64,000 bases of DNA from Corbicula japonica (GCA_038501625.1 JAZAYU010000182.1:558001-622000); one strand, 5' to 3'; shown: positions 46,471-58,084, counted from the first letter of the stretch. The notes: generated from the letters alone by a model not told the origin. Numbers and translations are program-made.

Positions 46471-47200
46471 TGTTTCCATAAACAGTTAAGATATGGGTAG
46501 GTCAAGCCGATTATAACGGTAATCAATAAAAAATAACAACATTGATACAGGTACGTCAACCAATTGTAACGGTCATGAATAACGAAACAACAATTAAATT
46601 TGGGAACGTCAATCTGATTGAAACGGTCATCGATCACGAAACAACAATTGAGATACAGGTATGTCAACCCGATTGTAACGATCACGAAACAACAATTAAG
46701 ATACGGCTACGTCAACCCGAATGTAACGGTCATGAATCACGAAACAATAATTAAGATAGGGCTACGTCAACCCGATTGTATCGGTCAGGAATCACCAAAC
46801 AACACTAAACAACAGTTAAGATACGCAACGCATTTGTAACGGTCAGGAATCACCAAACAACAGTTAAGATACGGGTACGTCAACGCATTTGTAACGGTCA
46901 GGAATCACCAAACAACAGTTAACATACGCCTAAGTCAACGCATTTTGTTACGGTCAAGAATAATAAAAAACTATTAAGATACGGGTTTGGTGATACATGG
47001 CCGTTAAAATTGGCTGGACATATCCGTATCTTCACTACTGGATGGTTATTAATGACCGTTACAATCGATTTGACATATCCGCACGTTAACTATTGTTTGT
47101 TGATTCACGACCGTTAACATCGGTTTGCTTTACCCTTGTCTTAAGTGTTGTTAGGAATGCCGTACCCGTTACAAACGGGGTTGCGTATCCGTTTCATAAT
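46471..47200 (-). repeat. 55-bp array related to the 57-bp array, with orientation switch
   Basis: Units of about 55 bp such as ACGAAACAACAATTAAGATA plus CGGCTACGTCAACCCGAATG plus TAACGGTCATGAATC run to about 46980. From about 46995 the units are in the opposite orientation (GACCGTTACAATCG...GACATATCCG). In reverse complement the unit shares the frame GTTT.GT...ATGACCGTT with the 57-bp unit, so both are probably one old family. Several short plus and minus frames here are repeat artefacts. Confidence 0.85.
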
Positions 47201-47484
47201 TGTTGTTCACGACGGACTAAAGTTTCACCCTAGAAACCACCTCATCGACATGAACTGCTAAAGTTGTCACACGAATGAGGTAGTTTGACATTTCGAACAT
47301 GACTAAAGTGAACCCCGTTGCGACACAGATTTTCCGGAGTTCGAAGATGGCGGTGTCTAGCGAGGAAAAGTGATTTGCTACAGCATTCAAGTAGCACCGC
47401 CTACTAATGAATATTCGTAGCTTATGTCTCGTTGATACTACAAGTTTGCTATACTAGATTCATTATTGTTCCTACATGTACATG

Positions 47485-47492
47485 TATATAAG
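47485..47492 (+). promoter_or_regulatory. Candidate TATA box
   Basis: TATATAAG followed ~25-45 nt later by CCAGAAATTGCC...TTCAGTTACG and then a consensus donor AAG|GTAAGAG at 47544. The layout fits a core promoter with a short non-coding first exon. Confidence 0.35.
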
Positions 47493-47824
47493 GGCATGCT
47501 TTGCATCCGCCCAGAAATTGCCATTTCTGTTTCAGTTACGAAGGTAAGAGCCTCTATCGCATTAAATACATTCATTAACACTTACGTTGTGCTGCCTTCT
47601 ATTTCGGAACAGACCCGATACCAGATTTAAGCGTTCACATGTAAACACGACTGAGCATGCGCTTTTAGTTTATTTTTAGCTGATCGCTGATTCCTAGAGT
47701 GAAACTCTAGTCCGCCGTGAACTTTGATAAAAACGGCTTAGACGCAGTAGCATAAAAACTTTATTAAACAATCGTGATAAAGCTTTAAATGGTGATGTTT
47801 ATAAAAGTGACATTTTATAATCAG

Positions 47825-48020
47825 GTGTAAGCTGATGGAAGGCATTATCGTCATAACGAGGTCGATGGTAGAAAAAGAGGAGCCTTTTTCACAACAAAAT
47901 AACCCCATGTTTATAACACATCAACAGCAACTTAAAATTTGTAAATATGTGTCGGTCTGCTGCAGTTTGCCGACGGCGAACGACATAAAGACAATATCGT
48001 ATTTTAGCAAAACAAACTGA
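47825..48020 (+). CDS. Candidate small protein gene, 61 aa
   Basis: An acceptor TTTATAATCAG|G at 47824 is followed by ATG (47835) and 61 codons: MEGIIVITRSMVEKEEPFSQ, a Gln/Asn-rich middle, then VCCSLPTANDIKTISYF. With the upstream TATAAG, the donor at 47544 and an AATAAA at 48166-48171, this is a compact two-exon transcription unit of about 650 nt. I do not recognise the product and there is no signal peptide. It is nested, on the opposite strand, in the NLR intron. The antisense 77-codon frame is a shadow. The acceptor tract is weak, so confidence is low. Confidence 0.3.
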
Positions 48021-48339
48021 AACAATGTACATGACATTGTGGTCACTGTGATTTAAAAGTTTGGTATAGCGACTGTGATAGAGCTTCTGGAATTCTGACA
48101 GCTGCATATGGATTGCTTGCATTTTTTACAGTGTTAATTACACGCCGCTGCCTTGGTTAAAGAAAAATAAAAGGAAGAAGAAAACATGTCCCATTACTTC
48201 ATGTCTTGCACATATGCAGCAAGACTCGTCCAGGGGTAACACAGAGCGCAAAATAAACCCAATATTATAACGAGTCATCTTTTAAGTTGATGTAAGCAAG
48301 TTTAATGTTTCTCAAGTGAGCAAACCTCTCTGAATATAG

Positions 48340-49138
48340 TAGGGATGGGAACGAATTCTAAAATAGGCATTCGAATATTCGCATAGGTTATCCGAATATA
48401 TTCGGATATTCGCGTGATAAACGGTTCATATTTCGCTATCCGAATGTTAGCAATCCGAAAATATGTAAAGTTTTGCAATACGAACTCTTTATAAACTCTA
48501 ATTAACGTAATTAACGTTATTACGGGTTGGGACACAAAAATGTTTAATTTTAGTTACTTATGCAACTCATAGACACTAGCAGTCGATAAATCATGAATTA
48601 GAATCAGTTTTGAAGGATAGTACTCCCGATGCCTTTAGCTGTTGTTGTTGTCGTAGTCGTCATCGTGTGTACAGCATGACGTGAAGTCATTTCATTTGTT
48701 AATTTGTGAGCGATTCGGTTTGATTGGCTTTTAAAATAAAGAAATTAAGACTGATTGGGTAAGATTTTATTTGGGTGTTTGTAATTTCCGTTTTGTTTAC
48801 CTGAAAAGAAATGTCAATGTTGCCAATTAAAGCAGACAATGATATCAAACAACACTCCGTTCGCACCTCGTCCTAACTGCCAATATACAGCGGCGATTCA
48901 GGCACTCGTGTCAATTATCCGAATCAACAAATTGTTAATGACCAGATAAGGTATGACAGGTGTAATTGACAAGGAGAATTACATTCAAAATAATCAGAAA
49001 TTATAGGGATTTTAAGTTTATTTTTTGTTAAATTGATCGTAATAGTAAAAAATGCAAGAATCCGAATACCGTTTTGGCATCCGAATATTCGGCCGGTTTG
49101 CGAATATTCGGATATTCGAATGTTCGGTCCCATCCCTA
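48340..49138. mobile_element. Non-autonomous hAT-type element, 799 bp
   Basis: Inverted ends TAGGGATGGGA.CGAA and TTCGGTCCCATCCCTA. Flanking 8-mers GAATATAG (48332-48339) and GAATATAC (49139-49146) match at 7 of 8, as expected of an 8-bp hAT target duplication. Sub-terminal regions are rich in palindromic CGAATATTCG words. No transposase frame is present. Confidence 0.85.
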
Positions 49139-50639
49139 GAATATACCGATATCTATCCAAAAACAACAACATTTGTTGATTATCTATAATGTAGTTTACG
49201 TGTGTGTCACGAGGCTGTCTTGTTATTAATAACGCACTATACAGTCTGCCTCGAGACTGTCTTGTTATCAATAACGCACTATACATAATGACAGATTTGC
49301 GCCGCACTCGTTTAAGGTAAGAGGGGCCTTAACAGAAAATCCTGTCTGATACGGCGCTGTTTGGCGACGTCGAGTTCGGAAATCTTTTCGGCAGTAGCCG
49401 AAACGTTCTCCGGCACTAATTGGAATTGATTGTAGCAACCATTTTAATCGTTATTTTTTACATCACTCTAAAATATTGTTATCGGTTTCTTCTAAGAAGT
49501 AACATTTTTACAAAAAGTAACTTATATTGTTTTAAATAAAAAAACTTATTTGAAAAAAAGTCTGTTATCCCAAAGCGCGACGTCATTTTCCCGTTAATAC
49601 CAAAATGGCGGACAGAGCTACATTGTAGCAATGGTAGATTTGTGAAAAAAAAACAACAACATTAAAACCAACCATTAAACGTTAACAAAATTATCACAAT
49701 TGCTCTTCCTTATCAATTTCCAACATTTTTGTTATAAACACCGACACTCTTCCAAAAACTGCAAGCCGTACATCGTGGCAAGATGGACGAAGAATAATTG
49801 ACCTTGGATTTCTAATAAATCAGTTGGAGTAAAACGGCAATAAAACATTTAAAGTACATGTTTAAGTTATATAGTCAACATATACACATTCAGAAGTCAG
49901 TTAAAATCGGGTCTAAAAAAGATTTGTACAACAAAAAGCTATTGTGTAAAATTGTGATGGAAAATTCTTCACCTGTTTTTGTTGTTGTTTTTTTTTCTTC
50001 AGAAAAACATGGAATATGACAATTTAAAAGCTTATATTTAAAAAACTACATTGTGAAAGTCTGTAATAATTTGCAATATGATTGGTATATGTATGTAGCA
50101 AATTGTTATATGCATTTTATAAATGTACTAGTATGATTAAATTTTTTAGAGACTGAAAGTGTGTGTAGTGTAAGGTTTTTGTGTCAATGAAACTTTCCGA
50201 GGGTGTATAGATGTATTTTCAAGTAAAATCAACTAAATGTTAGTAATTAAGTAATATCAATGGTTTGTTTTTAATGTTTAGGCTTATGCCTAACAAGTTA
50301 CACCATTGGTGCTAAAATATATTATAGTTTTTAATCCCAAAATAAGATTGTTTTAGCAATAACCACTTGTAAAAAATGGACCTGGGACGAGGCGACAGGG
50401 TCACCCTATTCATATGCATTTTTTCCATAATGGAATAGTGGAATTGTTCCATATTCCATTTTGACATTTGATGTATGATGTAAATCACTATGGAAACGCT
50501 TATTTAAGGAATAATAATAACATTATTTAGGTTCCTCTTACCTTAAGCACACAATGATTGACTTTTATACTAACACACAACCTAGTTAAGTATAATTTTC
50601 TAACCGTTAACGGAACAATTATTAAGCAAACATGTTTCA
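49139..50639. other. NLR intron, no exon seen
   Basis: A ~45-bp direct repeat (GTCTTGTTATTAATAACGCA / GTCTTGTTATCAATAACGCA) lies at 49215-49285. AAAATGGCGGACAGAG at 49604 opens only a seven-codon frame. Otherwise AT-rich. Confidence 0.45.
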
Positions 50640-51321
50640 CTCTCTGATCTCAAACGTCTCATTGGTCAGTTCTGAGAATGTGCTCGATTTCAACCAATCA
50701 GATTGCTGAGAACAGCAAAAAACTGAATTTCGATTGATTTCGTATTAAAAATGTCTCAAGTTATGCGTAATTATAAATAAGTTTCCCAAGTATTGTTCTA
50801 AAGAGCCATCATCCGATTTTAAAAGTGTCTGCTCTTGCACCTTATCAATACATAAGCGTTCCAGGCTAATTTAAAGTGGTTTCTTGAATATACAGAGTAT
50901 GCAAGATATCATTCGGCACACTTTAGCATTTTATTTCCTCGATAAAAGAAGTGTTATAAGGCAGCCGACAAAAAATATAAGTTTGCTCTAACAGGACTGA
51001 GTGTTTAAATTGATATTATTTCTCTTCACTATTTAATCTTTTAGCAAATGCTATTTGATCGTCATTTATTGAGAAACGTTTCCTTAAAGTAGTCTGGTCA
51101 TATATCTGGGCTCAAGATCGTAAAACTTAGATCGGGCCTGAAGTTTATAAAGCTGAGATTGGAAACCAATCAGATGATTGAGATTTGAGACTGGTCGCCA
51201 TTTCAGCCAATCAGATGCTCAGTTTTATAGCCTTGGGCACGGATATCAGTCTCAAACACAAAGCATCTGATTGGCTGAAATGGCGATCAGTCTTATAAGA
51301 TCTGTTTAATGATCTTGGGCC
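50640..51321. repeat. CCAAT-containing hairpin repeats (copies 4 and 5)
   Basis: 50640-50720 has GTCTCATTGGTCAG and AACCAATCAGATTG. 51136-51321 is a larger hairpin: outer arms CGGGCCTGAAG / ATCTTGGGCCCGG, and inner words CATTTCAGCCAATCAGATGC and GCATCTGATTGGCTGAAATG. Confidence 0.7.
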
Positions 51322-51863
51322 CGGGGTGAAAACTATAAGTTCGAATGTTTGTTTTATAAATGAAATGTCGAGTCATACTTAGTAGACGGCGTCATATTTT
51401 CTCTTCTTTTTAACACTATATATTTATCACTAATGAATTAAGATGTCTGAATCATGTTCCGAATATGATAGAAAATAACTGCCACTGACCGTTCTAAGAC
51501 GGTAACCCAAGGGTTCTATTTTCGTTCATTGTTTGTGGTGTCTTATTAAAAATTGATGTTCTTATAAACACATGCTTTGTTTTCCTCCCTGTGTTTTCTG
51601 AGTGTGGCGATTCCATATATGCATATTTTACTGTTTAATAAGTTTTCATTAAATCGAGACTTGAGCCAAAGATCATACAACTGAGACTAGAGACACGTCT
51701 CTATTTCAGGTAATGAGATTTTGTAATATAATATTATGTTTTTCGTTTAAACAGGCCTCATTTAAAATAAGCAATTTCTTCATTTTGACTAACTTGAGAT
51801 TTGAGAAAAGTCTCCAGTTTCAGTTGTATTATCTTTGGCACTTTGGCACTTTTTATAACTCAC

Positions 51864-52041
51864 CTGTAAAGTCATAGTAGTCTTTAAAATCATCATCCGT
51901 CAAACAATCAGAAAAAAATTATTCCTCGTAATCACAGCGATAAAAACATTCCACCAGCTGATGTGCCTCGATGATGCTTTCTTCCAAATACGAGTTTAAT
52001 TGTAAGACGATGAACAGGACTTCACTTAAATCACTTTGCAT
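51864..52041 (-). CDS. NLR first coding exon, with in-frame stop
   Basis: ATG at 52041 opens MQSDLSEVLFIVLQLNSYLE and continues ESIIEAHQLVECFYRCDYEE. Codon 41 is TAA (51921-51919), and the same frame goes on with FFSDCLTDDDFKDYYDFT and ends at donor ACAG|GTGAGT in phase 1. This fits the phase-1 mini-exons and the CARD exon. The frame is the same on both sides of the stop, so it is a substitution or a three-base change rather than an indel. The helical, acidic text is not a domain I can name. Assignment to the NLR locus is by strand, phase and lack of any other acceptor. Confidence 0.6.
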
Positions 52042-53874
52042 TATTAATACGTTTTATTCCTTCATCTTACCACGAGTCACCGGTTCTGATTTGCTAATTA
52101 GTTACAAACGAGAAAAACATCATTAAACTGTCATGGGCTTGGTAATTGATCGAAATACTTTAAAATGCCAATGGAGTTTTCACTGCGCAGCCATAGACAA
52201 AAAGGAAACTAATCAAAATCACTCTAATGACAAATGCCGTTAAATAAAACGTTGCGCAATTTAATGTTATTAATTGTTCAGTTCAATTTAACCATTGATT
52301 GTTTTTATTTCACGACATGATATTCTGACCACCCTGTTGTTTCTACTCACACATGCGTTTTATTGTTGTTGTTATTGTTGTTTTAATACAGGGTGCATGT
52401 CACCTTATAACATTATGAGGATGGTAAGTGTACATTTTAAAATTGCAAATAAAGAAAATCGCCTAAAACATTAAACAACTTTACGGGCTTACACACTCCT
52501 CCCAACCACGTTCATCGATAAAAAGAAACTTATCAAATTCTCAATAATGGAACTTTGCACTTCGTATGTATTGAACGTAGTGGGCAAACATGTTTATAAG
52601 AGTTAACGTAAAAATAACGAAATTAAGCACGTTTTTTATTTGATTGAGCAATAAATTTTATCTTGTCAAAAATATGTAAATTTTTAATGCTGGTACTTGA
52701 GATGGCGGGGAGGGCGAACATCGCCAATTATAATAAAACAACTATAGAATACCCGTTTGCATAAGAACTCTGAAATTTTTGGACAATATACCAAAACTCA
52801 AACCTGAAATAAGTATATGCTGGTCTACAATCATAAGTGCCAATTCTTCAAATTACTGTAAAGGTTTTCAAGAAATTCTTTTACGGGTCTACCTTCGGTT
52901 TCAGGGGAAAATCGTCAGAAAAGTTTATTGATTTCCGTAAATGTTCACATAGCTGCTAAACCCTAAAAAAACGCTTACCCACATGACACATTGTACGGCT
53001 TCTGTTGATAAGTGATGATTTAGAAAAGGTCATACATGCAATAACTATCTGCTGAAAAGTTTGTTGATTTTTATAAACGTTTGAAAATACGATCCATGAT
53101 ATACAGTCTGTAGCTGATATAAGGTTAAATATAAGCGTATCGCGACCACCGACGACTGTACGGAAGTTACGGCTTCCGTTGATAAAGGAATTTCGAACAG
53201 GCCACGTGACAATCAGCATCACATGACCATGAAACACGGTGTTTTTATAACCTCCAATCAATTACTTCTGAAATATGTCCCGGAACGTTATCAAAAGTAC
53301 AGTCGGCGCGCTTAATGGTAAACATTAAAAATGACCCACCCCACCAAACAAAACATAAAAAAACAATCTTGTTTTTTAAATTATTATTATTATTGTTATT
53401 TTCAGACTCAGTCTCAAACAAGTAATCAATAACATTGTTCACAATATGTCTTGTTTTATATAAAATATCATTTTTTTCTTTTAAGTTATAAGCTGAACGT
53501 ATTTAACAAATTTTCAACATTAACTGATATGTGATTTTAAACTGGTAAATCAAGCTATTGGGATTACTAATTAAGATTATTCTATTTTTTCTTGTTTTAC
53601 GCTTAAATACTGGGATACATCGTTACACAATTCCATTACTTTGCCGCACCACGAGCACTATACGAGGGAGTTCCTTGTCAGATTTTCTCTGTTTCTATAT
53701 CAGCACACTTGCAAAATATTGCAACTGTCACACTGCGTTACTTTAACATTTGAGTATGCATTAATAATGATTCAGACTTGAACCTGGCCTTAAATTGAAT
53801 AAAATTACTTCGTCTTCTTCTTTCTTAGTACACTAAAATTACCAAAATCGGAAACCCCTGTTGTAGGCTTACTT
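52042..53874. other. Intergenic, nothing secure
   Basis: A 101-codon minus frame (52956-53261) contains an imperfect internal repeat (TTATCAACGGAAGCCGTAAC / TTATCAACAGAAGCCGTACA) and no recognisable domain. I do not call it a gene. Confidence 0.35.
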
Positions 53875-54056
53875 TTAAGCTATACGCGGCGGAAGTTGTT
53901 CAGCTATCTCATACACAGAGCCGTACAGTTCCGTGCCTCCGCTTACATAAATGCCTACATTATTGGACAACTCTAACAGATGCGAATCATTTATAGTGAA
54001 CGTTTTATTCGAATCCAGAATTAAACAACCAGTCATGCACAAGACATGGGATAATA
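53875..54056 (-). pseudogene. 3' part of a coding exon split by a 2.6-kb insertion
   Basis: The minus-strand frame reads SHVLCMTGCLILDSNKTFTI, then SNNVGIYVSGGTELYGSVYE and ends AEQLPPRIA at TAA (53877-53875). Just upstream of SHVL the frame is cut at 54056 by the terminal repeat of a mobile element. With the element and one copy of its AATA duplication removed, the frame joins to 56678-56726 without a stop. No family was recognised; the text is coding-like and mildly hydrophilic. Confidence 0.5.
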
Positions 54057-56673
54057 GGTTATAGACCACTAAATAGTGGTGATCAGGCCTCTAAATAATT
54101 TTGTGCAGGGAATTTGCGGACTAGTTACAGGAAGTGAAGCCTGATTGGTAGAAAATGAAAATAAATATTTTTAAAAGAAAATTATTTTGAGAAAATATAT
54201 TGATTTTGTAGTAATTTGAGTACAAATAATATGAAATTGATAATGAAAAAAAAGTGAAATTCAACTTTAAAAATAGCTATCATTTTTGATAGAATGTAAA
54301 CAAAAGTTCCACAGAGACTGGGGTGATACACTTCTGGCTAAAATGCCGAAAAAGTTTATTGGTCATGCTATGGTGGAATTGGTATTTTATGGTGTGTCTA
54401 GGTTGGTTCTCTTGAGAATTGTAAGATTTTAAGGGCTTGACCCAATAGTAAATTCAGAAATTGATGAAAGGTTATAATGGAAGTCTATGGAAATTGATTT
54501 AGTAGTCTATAACCTAAATATGAAAGTGAAAGTAAATGGACCATCTTCACAAGGCGCCATATTTAAAATAGAATTTTTTAAAATTGTATTTGCTGTCAGT
54601 CTGGGGACCAAAGTGGAGATGTTCTGCACAAACAGATAGGTAAACAACTGTAATAAGTCTTCATTGGATCATTTGATCTGACTGAATACTGAAATAGGCA
54701 CATTTTGCTTATTTATTAATTGAGAGGTGGGGGTGCAATACAGAGAGGGACTTCTTTTTTTATCTTTTCTCATTATGACCCTGCATATTGCATATTTGTG
54801 TGAGAAAAGATGTCGCGAATGAACATTTGTTCCTAATTTACGCGTAAAAGGGGGAAGTTTTGACTCAATTTTAGTTGTCGGCTTTGTTGTAACAATTAGA
54901 AGTTAGTAAAGATGAAGGAAATTTTGGCCAATATGACCTTATAAGATGCAAATTTGTAAGTAGCTAATTTCACTTAAGCCATAATAATCAGCTTTATTTG
55001 AAAAAAATATATCTTAAGTGTGTATCAAAATGCAATTAAATCAGTGAATTGCTGTTTTTGAGTTAACTTAGGGGCCTTGTGGAACCCACAGCTCTGTTTT
55101 AGATTTATGAATCACACAAATGTTGAATTAAAATGTGAGTCTGTATGTCTAAAAGTGTCTAAACATGTCTCATATTTGGTCATTGTCGTAATAAATCATC
55201 ATTTAAACAAAATCTGATGTATAATTTATCAAAAAGTTGTAAATTTTACAGATAATTTGTAAAATATAGCAATTGTGGGTAAATGAGTTACCTCCCTTTG
55301 ATTGAGAATTGTAAGTTATGTATATTCAGACAACTTTCAGAGGCCTACTGACTATCTGACAAATAAAATCACCAGAAAGTTAAGCATTTTTGTGGTATTT
55401 CTACACAAAATTGTCATTTAGAAATGATTTAAAGCAGTAATGGATAGAGTTGAGGGGTTGGAGACCAGCACTACTCAAATAAAACTCATTAATGCAGAAT
55501 TTTCCATACTCAGATGTAGCCATAGGCAAATGGATGTATCTGCCATAGAAATTTTTGCATATTTTTACTTCTTGTACATATTATATGCAAAATTATCAGC
55601 TTTTTTGTAATTTGGTGTCATAAGTTAGTCACATTATGGTTCTAAATTTGCCTAGTAGCTCCATTTTGGCCTCTATTTGGTTAAGTATAGCCTCCTATTT
55701 AAGGCATGGCTTTCAGTCATAGTTGCAGAAGCACACATTTATAGCTTTTAATCATATATAAATTTGATTTATTGAGGTTTTGAAGTTATATTTAGTTTAA
55801 TATTCATAAAGGCAGTCTTACAATAGCTAAAAAATGGTGATAAATGTTGAATTTTTTAATTTTTTTGTAGGGGGTGGGGTAAAACAAATTGCTGTTTAAA
55901 AAAGAAAAATAAGGCCAAGCCAAAAAATGTTAGTGCAACTTGTGATACACATGTTAAGATTTTATGTGTGCAAGTTTTAAGACATCTGTGGGAAAACTAA
56001 AATTTTTGTGAATTTTTAGGTACCTTTTTTCACTATTAAAATCTATAGTAGTTTAATTGCATGGAAATAAGCAGTGAGTGCTTGTATAAGAATTAAGCCT
56101 TTGGGCTGAGTTGGGGAGAATGACAGACAACAAAGGTATTTTTGTGTTCAGAATAGTTTGTTTATTTGGATAATATAGAAAATAGTCAAAACAAAAAGTC
56201 AAACATGCATGTTTAGGTTATAGACCACTAAATATTGGTGATCAGGCCTCTAAATAATTTTGTGCAGTGAATTTGCGGACTAGTTACAGGAAGTGAAGCC
56301 TGATTGGTAGAAAATGAAAATAAATATTTTTAAAAGAAAATTATTTTGAGAAAATATATTGATTTTGTAGTAATTTGTGTACAAATAATATGAAATTGAT
56401 AATGAAAAAAAAGTGAAATTCAACTTTAAAAATAGCTATCATTTTTGATAGAATGTAAACAAAAGTTCCACAGAGACTGGGGTGATACACTTCTGGCTAA
56501 AATGCCGAAAAAGTTTATTGGTCATGCTATGGTGGAATTGGTATTTTATGGTGTGTCTAGGTTGGTTCTCTTGAGAATTGTAAGATTTTAAGGGCTTGAC
56601 CCAATAGTAAATTCAGAAATTGATGAAAGGTTATAATGGAAGTCTATGGAAATTGATTTAGTAGTCTATAACC
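54057..56673. mobile_element. 2617-bp element with 458-bp terminal direct repeats (LTR-like)
   Basis: The terminal repeats 54057-54514 and 56216-56673 are in direct orientation and differ at only about three positions, so the insertion is young. Each repeat itself begins GGTTATAGACCACTAAAT and ends with the inverse ATTTAGTAGTCTATAACC. A 4-bp duplication AATA flanks the whole (54053-54056 and 56674-56677). The 1.7-kb interior contains no ORF of 60 codons. There is no TG...CA terminus, no clear tRNA primer site after the left repeat and no polypurine tract before the right one, so it is not an ordinary LTR retrotransposon. It is non-autonomous. A composite of two TIR elements is the alternative. 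Confidence 0.8.
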
Positions 56674-56726
56674 AATAATGAATTTTCCTTGCTACTGTTT
56701 ACGCATTTCGTGCCTCTTAAGTACAA
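56674..56726 (-). pseudogene. 5' part of the split coding exon
   Basis: Begins after acceptor GATTTCATCAG| and reads LYLRGTKCVNSSKENSL up to the element. It continues in frame with 54056-53875 in the inferred empty site, giving about 77 codons in total. Confidence 0.45.
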
Positions 56727-58084
56727 CTGATGAAATCATTTTGCTAACATCCTTATGGGGGCTAACATCTATAAACAGTTAGCATAGTAATGGGCTAACA
56801 TCCTTATACGGAGGATAACATCTGTAGGCATAGAGCGCTAACGTTAGCCAGGTTGATTTTAGGGTTCTGCATCGAAGATCTTATAAAAAGGGGAGTTCTC
56901 CTATTTTCTGGGCTCTTCACCTTTTGAGATCAAGGCTTTGGACGAGTTTAGATTGTTAGATACCTATTGTGAAGCTTTCGATTTTTCGAAATACTTAACA
57001 CTTTTGCTTTGGGTTGGATTTGATATATTTGAGTGCTCATTGTAATCGGAGTACGAGAGAAATATTTTAATCATCTACATATAATAAAATACGCTAAATA
57101 AGCCCAGATTGTTGATACTGTTTAAAGATATGTGATGGAAAGATGGGTAGTATCTTCTGTCCATAAATTATGAAAAATTTAAACTGAATTCAAAATGTTA
57201 AATGTCTTAAGGTGGAACGCGACACTGCGAATTTTCGAATTTCTTTATGAAATTTGGTTTGGTACTTATTGACGATAATTTCAGCATGAATGCGAAAACC
57301 GTTTGTCGATTAATCAAATAGTTGTTTAGATGTTTACCTTCAAAGTAAGCTATCAACGCCAGTTTTCTGTAGTGACGTCAACGACGCTCGTGGAACACTT
57401 TCTCGGGGCTGGCTGATTTCATTTATTCTTTCACAGATGAATTGGCGCTGAAAAAGCCTTTCCGGTGATATAAGATTTAACATAATGTGACTAATTTTGG
57501 CCACGTTGTGTACCGTTTAACGCCGTTTGCGTTAAAAATAACGTCGAGTTTTGCCCTTTGTCTTTTTCAAAATTGTTGAATTGAATTATCATATAAAAAT
57601 GACATCTAATCGATTTCTCTGATGTTAATTTGTCAAAAATATCTTTTATTATTATGCCAAAAATATACACCCGCTGATCAGGAACTAGTTCGCCTCTACA
57701 AAACGAGATATAGGCATGAAATTGCTTTCATTTATTTTCCTGATATGTTATTTCTGCAAACAAGCCACAAACAGGCCGATTTCTAACAGTTAAGACCCCC
57801 TCCCAGATTATGAGAAAAAATAGCATATTATTAAAACGGATTTCATTCGACCACGGAGGGATACAGCGTGATTTGGTGTAATTCCCACCCTAATATTAGT
57901 TTCAATAATTACAAAAAGAGGCCGCAATGCAACAAAACCATTTTTCAATAATATTTTATTTATACAAACAGGGCACCAATATCTTTAGATTTTGTGAACA
58001 GCTCAAAAGATTTACTTAAAATACAATATAGAATATAGAATTGGAAAAAGGATTTTAAATCGGAATAAACTGAACTGTACTTAC
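56727..58084. other. Intron or intergenic, short local repeats
   Basis: GCTAACATCCTTAT is repeated at 56743, 56793 and near. No supported exon. A conserved-looking but non-coding GGTGGAACGCGACACTGCGA block at 57212 may be a dispersed repeat. Confidence 0.4.

Larger units (their letters stand above)
30324..52041 (-). pseudogene. NLR-type receptor locus: N-terminal exon, mini-exons, CARD, NACHT, LRR-like
   Basis: Overall model of one minus-strand gene spanning about 21.7 kb. Exons: 51864-52041, mini-exons 40978-41046 and 38813-38887 (a third at 41243-41318 has a damaged donor), 34955-35097 and 34126-34360 (CARD), and 30324-32457 (NACHT and LRR-like). Every junction is compatible: phase 1 through the first exons, then I-R|E-E-R in phase 0, then CAA G|AA. 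CARD-NACHT-LRR proteins are cytosolic pattern sensors that oligomerise through NACHT and signal through CARD. Breaks: TAA at codon 41 of the first exon, +1 base at 32062, a frame change near 30770, and Tyr instead of the first Walker B Asp. The locus is either a recent pseudogene or affected by sequence errors. Confidence 0.75.

Noticed and set aside
46542..46839. Plus-strand repetitive open frames (70 and 73 codons)
   Set aside because: They lie in the 55-bp array, with units degenerate and frames inconsistent.
48302..49307. Minus-strand frames (77 and 127 codons) rich in IRISEY words
   Set aside because: Produced by CGAATATTCG palindromes of the hAT-type element.
37845..49610. ATGGCGG words (37845, 47347, 49604) as YY1-type translation starts
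   Set aside because: Each opens only 7-16 codons; a regulatory role is possible but nothing else supports it.
52956..53261. 101-codon minus-strand frame as a gene
   Set aside because: Contains an internal non-triplet repeat and no recognisable domain; a possible donor at the end is not enough.
54057..56673. Ordinary LTR retrotransposon
   Set aside because: No TG...CA ends, primer-binding site, polypurine tract or ORF; kept as an unclassified LTR-like element.
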